Notes under the pieces: model-generated
The model's database searches: none
Seen by the model: only the letters and a program-made list of their open reading frames with translations
What the model was told of the DNA's origin: nothing
Source of the DNA: Incumbomyces delicatus
Lineage: Eukaryota > Ascomycota > Eurotiomycetes > Chaetothyriales > Trichomeriaceae
Direction of reading: 5' to 3'
Assembly (NCBI GenBank): GCA_017655985.1
Contig: JACJVS010000005.1
Location: forward strand, 2,356,001-2,420,000
DNA length: 64,000 nucleotides
Part shown: positions 44,216 to 53,245 of the stretch, in pieces
Position numbering within the stretch: position 1 is the stretch's first letter
Layout: each line of letters begins with the position of its first letter
Made by a program: the position numbers and the translations under genes

Positions 44216-45816
44216 TTAAGAATTAGAAGCTTTATCGTTTCGAAGCCTCATTTCGACTGTACTAAGACGTATTGTAGACTCAATTTCGGTTGGTAGGAGC
44301 TCTCCGGCAGTCTTATAGGGGTAAGACACCTCGTTACTTACGCTAGCATACTCAACGTCTGGCAATAGCAGTATCTTATCCCAGACTTCTCTCGAAGATC
44401 CTCTTTTCTCAGGTTCCTCAACTAATATAGTCTCTAATACACCCTTAAAGGCTTACTTGTCAGGCAATAGGTGCCTTAAAGAATCGATAAGGCCAGCTGG
44501 TGTGAGAGCTTAGTCTTCTTTAAGGGTTTATAAGTATGCTTCAGGTAGTGAGAATTCAGTTAGGACGACGCCCGCGGACCATATATCGGCCTTCCCATTA
44601 TATACCTTACCAGAGATGACCTCTGGCGCCATATATCTCAACGTTCCACAGGCAGTCTCTACTTTAGCCTTCTCCATAGAGAACACGCCGAAGTCTGCTA
44701 ATTTAATCTTAAATGGATTTAGGCTAGCAATCAGGATGTTCTCTAGTTTAATATCCCGATGGTAAATATATTAATCATGTATGTACACGAAGACACTAAA
44801 GAGTTAGTCGCTTAGTTGCCTAAGCACGATAGTAGATACATATGGTGATATACGCCTTAAGTTCAGCGGTAGATAGTCTATAACGATTGAAGGACCGCTA
44901 TATGATAGCTTCTTATCGTTAATTAATAAAACGATATGCTTCTAAGAGAAAGAATTAATCCTTGTACCATTATAGGGTGCTGACTCACATGTTTAAGGCT
45001 TTTTAGACACTTTAATTCTGTCTCTATAATCTTGTCCAAGCCCTTGTGCAATGGCATTTTCACGCTATAAAGGCGGCCTCGGGTGTCAATCATTTTATAG
45101 ACCTGAGCGTACGAACCCTTCCCGACCGAATATAGCGAGCCCAGGATGTCGGAATACAACAGAGTAGGCGGACCAGCTTTCTTTCTATCTTGCACTGAGA
45201 ATTTAGTTTTGCATTGACGTAGGAACCTATCGACTTTAACAGTGTAATCACTCCAGGCTTGCGTCTACGGTTCTAGACGACGAATAGTGAGGACTTTAAG
45301 GACTATAGAGCCGGCGCGGATCTCGTCTTTTTCTAAAAGAGCTATAGAGGTACCCTTTAAAGGATATAGAGTGGAATTCATGATTCGAGAATCGTCATCG
45401 CGCTTAAGAAAAATTTCACTTCTAAGCTCCGTGCTATATGACGAGACGTCAGACAATTGAAGAGCCTTTGTCTCCTCGTTAAAGCTGAAACAGAATTGTA
45501 TTCGGCTAACGCTATGGTCCTGGCCATTTTCGAACATGACATTACACTTAAGACTCGAACCAAAAGCGAAGCCTTCGAGAGTTTTAGGCGCATGCGAGAA
45601 TTTAATGATTATTTTAGCCTCAGGTACGGGCTCGTGTTGGGGCGTTGTATCTCGATCACGTCGGGAGCGACCCGCTGGGGTAAGATTGGACTTTTCATTA
45701 TAGAGGAACGGTTGATTGTGTTCGCAGCGAAGTGCTTTTGCGGCTAAATCGGAGCGAGACACAAGGACGGCGATGACATCGTCGTCAAAGAGATCGGAAA
45801 GAGGTCGTTTTAGCAT
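44216..45816 (-). pseudogene. FHA-domain protein kinase, RIP-inactivated, full length
   Basis: The frame runs from ATG 45816 (MLKRPLSDLFDDD) to TAA 44216, with one 47-bp intron (44988-44942, GTGAGT...CTTAG). An FHA domain covers about residues 75-180: FAFGSSLKCNVMF, then HSVSRIQFCFSF and LEKDEIRAGSIVLKV. A kinase domain follows: VGKGSYAQVYKM, LYSVKMPL (Lys), YIYHRDIKLENILI, KLADFGVFS, CGTLRYMAPEVIS and GKADIWSAGVVL. Conventional HRD, DFG and APE motifs are all present. FHA plus kinase is the Rad53/Cds1-type architecture, though fungal accessory genomes also carry lineage-specific versions. At least seven stops interrupt it, including one between the two domains (after TIRRLEP) and one before YIYHRD, most of the RIP type. 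It is therefore dead, but recently enough to be fully readable. Confidence 0.88.
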
Positions 45817-46093
45817 GATTATCGATAGCGCTTAAATCTAGTTCTCATAACTGCGATGAAGTTGGATGTAGGTCACTTTATAGAATCTATAGATGTTCCG
45901 CAGCGCTTGGTGGTTCTCCAATGCTAAGCGCTTTAGAAACGGTTGGGGTGTAGGCAGTAGGCCTTAAGAACGGGCGTGAGGCCCATCACGCCTACCGTAA
46001 CTTTACTACACCAAATTGGCAAGTGCGTTTGCAGCTATACTTAGACCCGTCGGTCATTTCATAGAACTTAGACATGAAGTTACCAGAATGAAT

Positions 46094-46201
46094 ACCACTA
46101 TTTGATGATCCCTGATCCCTGATCCCTGTGCTGTCAGCGTGATTCGAACCACTATTTGATGATCCCTGATCCCTGATCCCTGTGCTGTCAGCGTGATTCG
46201 A
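46094..46201. repeat. 54-bp tandem duplication
   Basis: Two adjacent near-identical 54-base units (46094-46147 and 46148-46201), each containing three CCTGATC-type heptamers and ending GATTCGA. The second unit leads into a further GATTCGAATC palindromic word. Confidence 0.88.
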
Positions 46202-46630
46202 ATCGGATTCTTGATTCGAATCTTGCAGGTCCTGGTGCGTTCCTCCAAGTTCTTCACCTCCTCCCACTTCTCAAAGACAGATCTGGCCAACTCCAACTCA
46301 TTCTGTTGCATTTCGTCGATACGGACCTGCTCATTGCAAAAGAAGTTCTCCTTGTAGAGGGTCAGCGATGAATGGTCGAGGTTGACTTGTCCAACCGCAG
46401 AGACCGAGACAGAACGTTATTGCTTGGCAAATGGACTGCAGCCGGGGAACTGGTATTGATATTGAGTGGGGCCATCGACGGGCCAATAAGAGAGTTTCAC
46501 TCTCTCCTTGGGTTCCAGCTTGACAGGATTTGAATTGGGCTCGAATTTCGCCGGCGGCACGAGCTCGCCTGTCACGGGCCGCCTGCCGCTTCGTCGCCAG
46601 ACATGCGAATTCTGTATTGTGCCGTTCTGT
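46202..46630 (-). other. minus-strand coding-like debris
   Basis: Between the repeat and the PRP31 fragment, minus-strand pieces read VKLSYWPVDGPTQYQYQF and VRIDEMQQNELELARSVFEK in different frames. They look like exon debris of an unidentified gene. The frame following PRP31 (TERHNTEFACLATKRQ) is not PRP31-like. Confidence 0.3.
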
Positions 46631-46912
46631 CACCATCAGGGTGGGGCCATCTAGAATAGTCTGTAGAGGTGCGTGGACAATGTTGTCGGTTGACGTAGCC
46701 AATGACTTGATGTTCTTGAGAGGGCCATTCTTGATGATAGCGACAGTCTTTGCATAGTCGAGGGGATTCGATATCAAAGTTTCCAGCTCCGGAAATCGAG
46801 TACGGTAGTGATCGCGGATGAACTTGTGCACCAACATAATCTCACTGTCGATTTGAGTGGAGAGCGAATTGGACTGGGTCAAAAGCTTGTACTCTGGATT
46901 GTCCTCGACTGA
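46631..46912 (-). pseudogene. PRP31: fragment of pre-mRNA splicing factor gene PRP31
   Basis: About 94 codons read SVEDNPEYKLLTQSNSLSTQ, then LVHKFIRDHYRTRFPELETL, then NPLDYAKTVAIIKNGPL and ILDGPTLMV. This is the NOSIC/Nop-domain region of the U4/U6 snRNP protein Prp31; human PRPF31 has the matching HKFIRDKYSKRFPELE. The similarity starts and stops abruptly: upstream is the end of a kinase gene, downstream an unrelated frame. No other part of PRP31 is present. The fragment has no stops and no RIP, so it is a recent captured or duplicated piece. The surrounding ORF (46948-46331, 205 codons) is a chance fusion, and the functional gene must be elsewhere in the genome. Confidence 0.85.
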
Positions 46913-46944
46913 GCTAAGAGGCAAACTTGACTTGTCGCATATTT

Positions 46945-47973
46945 TCAAAATCCTACGTCCCTGGCCTTGGCTGGAGCCCGAGCCCCAGAGGTGTACGGTT
47001 CAACATTCAAGTACCGACGAATTTGATCGTATCCCTCCCAGTCGCCCTGCGCAGAATCTTGCAGCTCTTGAGAGATCCAACCCTCAGTCCGACTCCCACC
47101 CATGTCAATCAGCCAGGCATCGTCGTTGACATCGATCAGAACGTTGTCCGGCTTCACATCTCCCCAGTACAGTCCCATGTCGTGAAGGATCCGTATGTTG
47201 ACGTATATTTGATTTGACCATTGCTCTCTGCGATCTTGATCGACGGTACAGATATGTTTGCGGATGCTGCTGAGGTTTACCATCTGTGGGTGAGGGTCAA
47301 TATAATCCATCAAGAAGCCTATGAGCTGATCACGAGTCTCGGATGTAACGAAAGCATGAAGGCGGGGGACCTTGAGCGTGTCCATTGCGTTACGCATACT
47401 CTGCATCACTTGGAGTTCTCGGACGATGTCGGGGTAGTAGGGCTGGATTATCTTGCAACAGTACAATCGACCACCTATTGAAACCATGGTGACTCTCGTG
47501 GAACGGAGTTCCTTGAGCACAATAATCTCGGAGGGTCGGAAAGACGGAAGCTCGGGCAATAGAATCGCTTGTAGGCTGATTCCAGAGATGGGTGAGTTGG
47601 GGAGGTAATTGCCGGGCTTGATCTCGGTTTTGCCATCAGTTGTCACAATCTGCAGCACCGTTGATTCGGGATTTAGACGGGATTGGAGAGTTTGACTTGA
47701 TTCCCACCAAACAGGCGCCATGCTGAAGAGTGTCGGCAAGGTTTGTCGCTTAACATAGTCTTCGGCTTCGCTGAGGGCCGAGTAAAGGTCTATGTCGTCC
47801 TCGGATTCTTCAGCTGAGCTGACCTTACGGAGACACCGAGAGGTCTCGGACTCGTGAGAATCAAGATCAGGCAACAGTTGAATAATGAAATGTTGGTTGT
47901 TAACACGCGCATACAGCTCGAACGGCTCACCCTGGCCAAAGACCAACTTCTCCGTCTTGAACGTGAGAGACAT
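46945..47973 (-). CDS. protein kinase with fungal-specific N-terminal region (342 aa)
   Basis: Start chosen at ATG 47973 (MSLTFKTEKLVFGQGEPF), just inside the minisatellite; the same frame stays open upstream only because the repeat is open in all frames. Residues 1-145 are an unrecognised N-terminal region. The kinase part has Lys174 (YCCKII), Glu186 (REL), the loop LYWGDVKPDNVLI (Asp272, Asn277) and metal-binding Asp290 in LIDMGGSRTEGW (DMG for DFG). The WGDVKPDN...LIDxGG signature is common in expanded kinase families of plant-associated and soil ascomycetes. The C-lobe is short (about 50 residues after DMGG), as is usual for that group. Intact and not RIPped. The gene stops 33 bases before the PRP31 fragment. 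Confidence 0.8.
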   Translation of the reverse strand: MSLTFKTEKLVFGQGEPFELYARVNNQHFIIQLLPDLDSHESETSRCLRKVSSAEESEDDIDLYSALSEAEDYVKRQTLPTLFSMAPVWWESSQTLQSRLNPESTVLQIVTTDGKTEIKPGNYLPNSPISGISLQAILLPELPSFRPSEIIVLKELRSTRVTMVSIGGRLYCCKIIQPYYPDIVRELQVMQSMRNAMDTLKVPRLHAFVTSETRDQLIGFLMDYIDPHPQMVNLSSIRKHICTVDQDRREQWSNQIYVNIRILHDMGLYWGDVKPDNVLIDVNDDAWLIDMGGSRTEGWISQELQDSAQGDWEGYDQIRRYLNVEPYTSGARAPAKARDVGF

Positions 47974-47989
47974 GCCCTGGGTTTGATTA

Positions 47990-48525
47990 ACGTTGCTGAA
48001 GACGACGCTGCTGAAGACGACGCTGCTGAAGACGACGCTGCTGAAGACGACGCTGCTGAAGACGACGCTGCTGAAGACGACGCTGCTGAAGACGACGCTG
48101 CTGAAGATGCCGCTGCTGAAGACGACGCTGCTGAAGATGCCGCTGCTGAAGACGACGCTGCTGAAGACGACGCTGCTGAAGACGACGCTGCTGAAGACGA
48201 CGCTGCTGAAGATGCCGCTGCTGAAGACGACGCTGCTGAAGATGCCGCTGCTGAAGACGACGCTGCTGAAGACGACGCTGCTGAAGACGACGCTGCTGAA
48301 GACGACGCTGCTGAAGATGCCGCTGCTGAAGACGACGCTGCTGAAGACGACGCTGCTAAAGATGCCGCTGCTGAAGACGCCGCTGCTAAAGATGCCGCTG
48401 CCAAAGATGCCGCTGCTGAAGATGCCGCTACTAAAGATGCCACTATTGAAGATACCGCTGCTAAAGGCGACGTTGAAGGCGACGTTGAAGGCGACGTTGA
48501 AGGCGACGTTGAAGGCGACGTAGGA
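47990..48525. repeat. 15-bp minisatellite (GCTGAAGACGACGCT) grading into a 12-bp one (GGCGACGTTGAA)
   Basis: About thirty 15-base units (GACGAC or GATGCC variants) followed by four or five 12-base units. All are multiples of three, so several frames on both strands are open for more than 170 codons: acidic Ala-Glu-Asp repeats on plus, Ser-Val-Phe repeats on minus. The array abuts the start codon of the kinase at 47973. Confidence 0.92.
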
Positions 48526-48639
48526 GACGACGCAGCGGTTAGACGTACTACGACTAGAGGCACTCCGACTAGACGTATCGTAGCCAGAAACTATCACTCC
48601 AAGTATGATTCTAAACGTCCGGAGCAGTAAGGCATTCAT

Positions 48640-49152
48640 AACCTAAATACTACCGAATTTACTCCAGCCAATGGAACATGCGAAATGAATGCGGCAGTCT
48701 TGGCACGCGGCAGTGGCATTAGGTGTTCCCCTAGACAAATCCGAGACTGGACGTCGTGGTTGAAGATAAATTCTCTTCCTAAAAACGACAAGGGCAGGTA
48801 TCAAATGAACTTGTAACCAAACTATCTGCAGACTATTCTCCACCAGAGCTCCATTGCCAGAACAGGGCTAAGAGTTGCTACGTAATCCCAAACTTGGATG
48901 CGGAGATAATAATAGTAACACAGCCATGCCATCATTGTCTCAGCTCAGAGGATTGAAATTCACTCAAATGATCATGGGTCCGTCCCAGTGGGTGAAAGCG
49001 TTCAGAACACACTCGTTGAGCACCATGGAAGCAGACCACGGCAGACTCAGGTGAGATCAGGCTTTCCCTCGGCCTTCTTGTTGGTAGTACATGCCGAACC
49101 CTATCTTGAATCAGGGTCGACGTCAGCATCCCATTGCGCGTACTGTGCAACA
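48640..49152. other. spacer
   Basis: Normal composition, with two short minus-strand frames (48643-48843 and 48932-49153) that carry no motif. Confidence 0.4.
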
Positions 49153-51339
49153 CTACGATGTTAAATTGGTGATTTCCAAGTCGAATGCCGCAATCATTGA
49201 CTTGTAAAGAGGGCCATGGTCGCGCGGGGTACTAGTGTCGAGTGCGCCTGTGGAAAACAAGGTATTTCGAAGATTCCGCGCAAGATCTTTTAGTCCAGTG
49301 AACTCCGGTGAGAAATTCGGCAGTACAGTGTCTTCAAAGCCACCAGGGTCCATGTTACCACGTTTGGCTGTAACGATGTCCTCGATGGGTAAAGTGTACC
49401 AATTATGGAAGGGATTCCACATCGGTCCCTGGTCTTGCGGCCACCCGTAGTTCACACATGCATATAGAAAGACGTAGAACAAAGATTCGAGATCGTGGCG
49501 GTAGGTGTGCTGAACATGGCGGTTTGCGGAACGGAGGATTTCAATGGCCATGAATACCAGAGTGCCAATCATCTGGCCGGCGCCGCTACCTTCGTTGACT
49601 CCGTCAGGACCAATGCGAGTGGCCATGTCAAAGTCGATAAGCATACCAGTGTATCCGTTAGCCTGACTGGGGTCGGTGATGATAATGTTGTTGCTGGAGA
49701 GGTCGCGATGCAGTCGGCGCACTTGGAGCAAAGATAGGTGGACTTTGAGGACGTCGCGCATTGTACGCAGAAACTCGAGAACGGTCGAGTAGCGTGATAG
49801 AGGTCGTCCGGCCGGAGAGACGACAAGCCATGTCAGAACACGTTGGCGGAATGGGTCTTCAATCGTGTCACCCAGCTCGCTGAAGGACCCTCCAACACCA
49901 ACATCGTCTTCTTGGCTAACATGCAGCTCTTGACTGAGTCCAGACACTTGGCTGTTGGGTCGGGGTACCTTCCTCGATCCTCTGACTGCAGTAGATGACT
50001 TCCGTTTACTGCTGAGCGAGCTCCTCACTGAAGGCTGCGGGGCATGGAACAAGCGGCGGCTGAGGGACGACGACCCCGGCGTTCTCTCCAGACCGCCGCC
50101 GAGTATCTGTCGCTTCTTTCGAAAAGTGAGCCCGTCCCGAAGCGCCTCGATGGTAGTGAGCTCTCCCGACGCGAGCAATTGCGGCACGCCATTGATGCCA
50201 TGCACTGCCCTTAAATGCTCTGCCTCTGAGACTCTCTTCGGCGATTGCCATGCAAATTTAAGCACGGCTGTCTGGTCGACGGTGCAATAGCAGCACGTGG
50301 CCCGAGATACAATCGCTGACTGATGCGCGATCGGTGTTGACCAAACCTCGAACTGTCGCTCTTCTGCGTCATCATTCAGCAAAGTGATCAGCTTTGTCCT
50401 ACCACGTCGTTCCACGAACGACGTATCCATGCCTAGCTCTTCGTCGCTCATCAACGCATAACCTGCTAGGACTCGTATCAAGCGGTCCGACTCTTTTACA
50501 ACATCAAATTCTGTCGCGCTGAATGCTCCCGATCGATCGAAGACATGCATTTCCATTGTTGTGCCCAAGAGTAGAAAGCCATGCACAAAAAACCGCGTTG
50601 GTTGAGCTTTAAAGACCTCTCTTGCATATCGTGCCAGCTGTAAGAACTTTCCACCACCCTTCTTTCCCGACTTTTGAAGCTCGCCAACAACGCGCACGTC
50701 AGTCCAGTCGTGTTGATCGGTCGGCAGTGCGTCACGGCTCTTCATGAGAACGTCCAGCTGTCGCTCTGCTTTCGAGCCAGTCAAGTCCTTCTTGCTGCTT
50801 GTGGTGAAATACACACCTCGTGCCAGTTCTGGCTCAAGATAGCTCTCTTGTAACTGGGTAAGCCAGTCCCACACTGCGGCTTGTGTTGGTATTGAGGGAA
50901 ACATCAGATCGGACTTTATGGATGCAACGATTCTGTTACATGCAGACGACCAGCTCTTGTCTTCGAAGTACTTCTCAAAAAACCCTTCCACATCTTCATA
51001 GCAGCAACCTTTTAGCTCTTCGCGCAAAAGAGGTTCGATCAGTCGCTTCGTTTGCTCCGAGCCTTGCTGTGAAGCCGATGTGAACGTTCTCAGAGTGGCG
51101 CCAAATGATGGAGGTATGCTTGGTGGCTTGGCGGAGAGGGATGATACCAAGTCCAGGACGGCTTTCCATATCTTAAGATCTCTATCGGGGTCGTGCGTCC
51201 GGCGTTCGATGAGTGAGGTAAGGGGTAAAAAGCTGCTGAGATTCAAGCCCGAGTCTTCATCACTGATCCGTACGTAGAGTAAGGCTAATTCGCGATCTAG
51301 CGGTTGATGTAGGTCGCTTGTGTGTAGGTTTTTCGCCAC
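49153..51339 (-). CDS. FunK1-family protein kinase (Pkinase_fungal), at least 728 aa
   Basis: A long open frame with the FunK1 layout. An N-terminal region (1-170) is followed by a conserved middle region (RQLDVLMKSRD, DWTDVRVVGELQKSG, GAFSATEFDVVKESDRLIRV). The split kinase core has Lys361 (AVLKFAW), then a Ser-rich insert (415-490) and WLVVSPAGRPL. The loop LHRDLSSNNIII (His544, Asp546, Asn551) and LIDFDMATRI (Asp569; DFD for DFG) follow, then RHDLESLFYVFLYACVNY, a FunK1 hallmark. The frame stays open upstream of Met 51339 to about 51555, reading KETCPKVRTLPPF and EYRDAVSSLIIELLGHPV, which fits the usual FunK1 N-terminus but has no ATG. The true start is therefore probably in an upstream exon, or the 5' end is damaged. 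Intact otherwise, no RIP. Confidence 0.9.
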   Translation of the reverse strand: MAKNLHTSDLHQPLDRELALLYVRISDEDSGLNLSSFLPLTSLIERRTHDPDRDLKIWKAVLDLVSSLSAKPPSIPPSFGATLRTFTSASQQGSEQTKRLIEPLLREELKGCCYEDVEGFFEKYFEDKSWSSACNRIVASIKSDLMFPSIPTQAAVWDWLTQLQESYLEPELARGVYFTTSSKKDLTGSKAERQLDVLMKSRDALPTDQHDWTDVRVVGELQKSGKKGGGKFLQLARYAREVFKAQPTRFFVHGFLLLGTTMEMHVFDRSGAFSATEFDVVKESDRLIRVLAGYALMSDEELGMDTSFVERRGRTKLITLLNDDAEERQFEVWSTPIAHQSAIVSRATCCYCTVDQTAVLKFAWQSPKRVSEAEHLRAVHGINGVPQLLASGELTTIEALRDGLTFRKKRQILGGGLERTPGSSSLSRRLFHAPQPSVRSSLSSKRKSSTAVRGSRKVPRPNSQVSGLSQELHVSQEDDVGVGGSFSELGDTIEDPFRQRVLTWLVVSPAGRPLSRYSTVLEFLRTMRDVLKVHLSLLQVRRLHRDLSSNNIIITDPSQANGYTGMLIDFDMATRIGPDGVNEGSGAGQMIGTLVFMAIEILRSANRHVQHTYRHDLESLFYVFLYACVNYGWPQDQGPMWNPFHNWYTLPIEDIVTAKRGNMDPGGFEDTVLPNFSPEFTGLKDLARNLRNTLFSTGALDTSTPRDHGPLYKSMIAAFDLEITNLTS

Positions 51340-51362
51340 AGGATGACCTAGAAGTTCGATGA

Positions 51363-51427
51363 TGAGGCTTGAGACGGCATCCCTGTACTCTGGCGAGCGT
51401 GAGCGTGAGCGTGAGCGTGAGCGTGCA
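51363..51427. repeat. hexanucleotide run GAGCGT
   Basis: Five or so units at about 51393-51424 within the 5' part of the FunK1 frame, encoding Arg-Ser repeats in the kinase frame. Confidence 0.6.
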
Positions 51428-51577
51428 TTTTGTGAGAAGGGAGGGAGAGTGCGAACCTTCGGACACGTCTCCTTGCGATGCGTTTCCTCTTCCTGATGAT
51501 GTGCCAGGTTTGTAAGTGCTCGATTGCAGTGTACGTTGGACGCTGTCTATGCATGAGGTAAGTGGTGTCTTCCGAAT

Positions 51578-51654
51578 GATATCAATTTCAGCGTCAGATA
51601 ATTGCGATATGCGTGAGGTGATATCAATTTCAGCGTCAGATAATTGCGACATGC
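51578..51654 (-). repeat. 42-bp in-frame duplication encoding a repeated SQLSDAEIDI peptide
   Basis: Copies start at 51578 and 51620. On the minus strand they read MSQLSDAEIDIT and ISQLSDAEIDII. This could be the first exon of the FunK1 gene (ATG at 51652), but its frame differs from that of the kinase, so an intron or frameshift must intervene. Confidence 0.6.
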
Positions 51655-51659
51655 TGAAT

Positions 51660-52880
51660 AATGAGTTCGGATACTCGAAGTATGCAGCTCGAGAGCGAAA
51701 GCTTGTGCTTGGGTCAAGCGCTGGCTACAGGACGCGATCAGGTCGTGCTTTCTTCTCAATTCCTCAATTCCTCAATTCCTAGCTGCAAGGGATGTCCCAA
51801 CCACATCTGGAGCATCACGTGACGATATGCAAAGTATTCTAAACACTTTGACAGGTGCAAGGTTCGTCCTTGCCATAAATGGACAAGCGGTAATCATATA
51901 ACCAGCGGTCTGCTCGTCAGACAAACGTAGACAGCTAGATAACTGAGTTTTGACAATACGATACCCTTGAATCCTATCACACTTCTACCGTTAAGCCGGG
52001 TCGAGTTTAGCGCTTAAATGAGATGGAAGCAGGAAAGCTAAAAGGTTGCAGAACGAGACCAAGCCCAAGGCCAGAAATGCATCAGAATATGGCAGACGAG
52101 ACATGCGAGAGAGAGAGGCGACAACTTCCCTTCAATTAGGCTAGACCGAAGGTTGACTACCACATTTGTTGACTCACCCTCAGCTTGTTACTGGGGGACC
52201 ACTCCGGGCGACGATATGATGCCGTCCTGTGCATCACTTGGCAACTTCCACGCTCCCTACTCGAGGTAGGTGGTATCCCTCGAAAGTTATCCTGTGTATT
52301 CTGTATTCTGGACTGGCTGACTCGACCCATTTACCCATTGCTGCCAATTTTGTTCTGGGTGCGGTAAGCACACGTTTGGAGCGTGAAGCAGCTTGGGCAA
52401 GATGCTGCTGATGCTCGGATGTTCTCGAGGGTGAGAATGGCCTGACTTGGTTTCCAAAGCGCTCTTCGAGGTCGTCGTCGCCGACTGAGAGGACGGGTGA
52501 GGTAGTGCGATCGAGGCGGACTTTATGGTGGGGCTGCTGGGAGAAGAATGCGGTGGTGGAGTTGCTGCTGGAGGCTGTGCATTCGTGTGTGCGGTGTGCG
52601 GTGTTTGGGTTGCTGTCGTAGATGCTGTCTGCCTGCGAGAATGCACCTATCGTCGCGGAGTGATAGCAGTTCTTTATCTTGTGAGCTATTGAGTGTGCAT
52701 CGTCGGCCAGTTCGCAGGCCGGGCAGAAGAAACATGTCTCGTCTGCTTCGGTGTAGGCTAGCTAGGCCGCACCGCGCGAGCTGGCTAGTTGATAGGTCGG
52801 AGAATTTCCATGTTGCTGGTCCCTGTCGCTGGTCCATGTCGCTGGTCCATGTCGCTGGGAAGGTGGCCAGGTGGCCAGCC
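51660..52880. other. spacer with a possible small gene on minus
   Basis: A copy of the word GTCGAGTTTAGCGCTTAAAT (51996-52015), also present in the dispersed repeat at 58.6 kb, lies here. The minus frame 52646-52287 (119 codons, Ser/Pro/Thr-rich) is low-complexity. GTCGCTGGTCCAT is repeated three times near 52826-52858. No convincing gene. Confidence 0.4.
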
Positions 52881-52887
52881 GGCCTTT

Positions 52888-53039
52888 GGTGTAGTTGATG
52901 CTCAGAGGTGTAGTTGATGCTCAGAGGTGTAGTTGATGCTCAGAGGTGTAGTTGATGCTCAGAGGTGTAGTTGATGCTCAGAGGTGTAGTTGATGCTCAG
53001 AGGTGTAGTTGATGCTCAGAGGTGTAGTTGATGCTCAGA
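52888..53039. repeat. 19-bp minisatellite, exactly eight units
   Basis: Unit GGTGTAGTTGATGCTCAGA repeated eight times with essentially no variation, ending about 200 bases upstream of the APH gene. Confidence 0.95.
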
Positions 53040-53245
53040 ACTTGCCATTCTTGTTGATATTTTGTCCCCTATTACTATACTCCAATAATCATGTAAAAGG
53101 ATAGTACAACACTTAGGTGATTAGCTTGCAAATATCGGATGTATCGGCATACTTGCCTTTTCGACCTTCAGCCTTCAGAGTTCAATCTGTTCACATTTTA
53201 CATGCCCGCTTCTTCCTTTCCTCTTCCTCATGCGTGCGTTTGTCA

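Noticed and set aside
46331..46948. 205-codon ORF taken as one protein
   Set aside because: Only codons 13-106 are PRP31-like. The rest is unrelated sequence in a chance fusion.
47854..48630. 258-codon plus-strand ORF encoding an Ala-Glu-Asp repeat protein with an Arg-rich tail
   Set aside because: It is produced by the 15/12-bp minisatellite, which leaves several frames open on both strands. The non-repeat ends overlap the antisense of a real kinase gene.
46945..48639. 564-codon version of the kinase with a long Ser/Val/Phe repeat N-terminus
   Set aside because: The extension beyond Met 47973 is only the minisatellite read in an open frame. The natural start at 47973 gives a normal protein.
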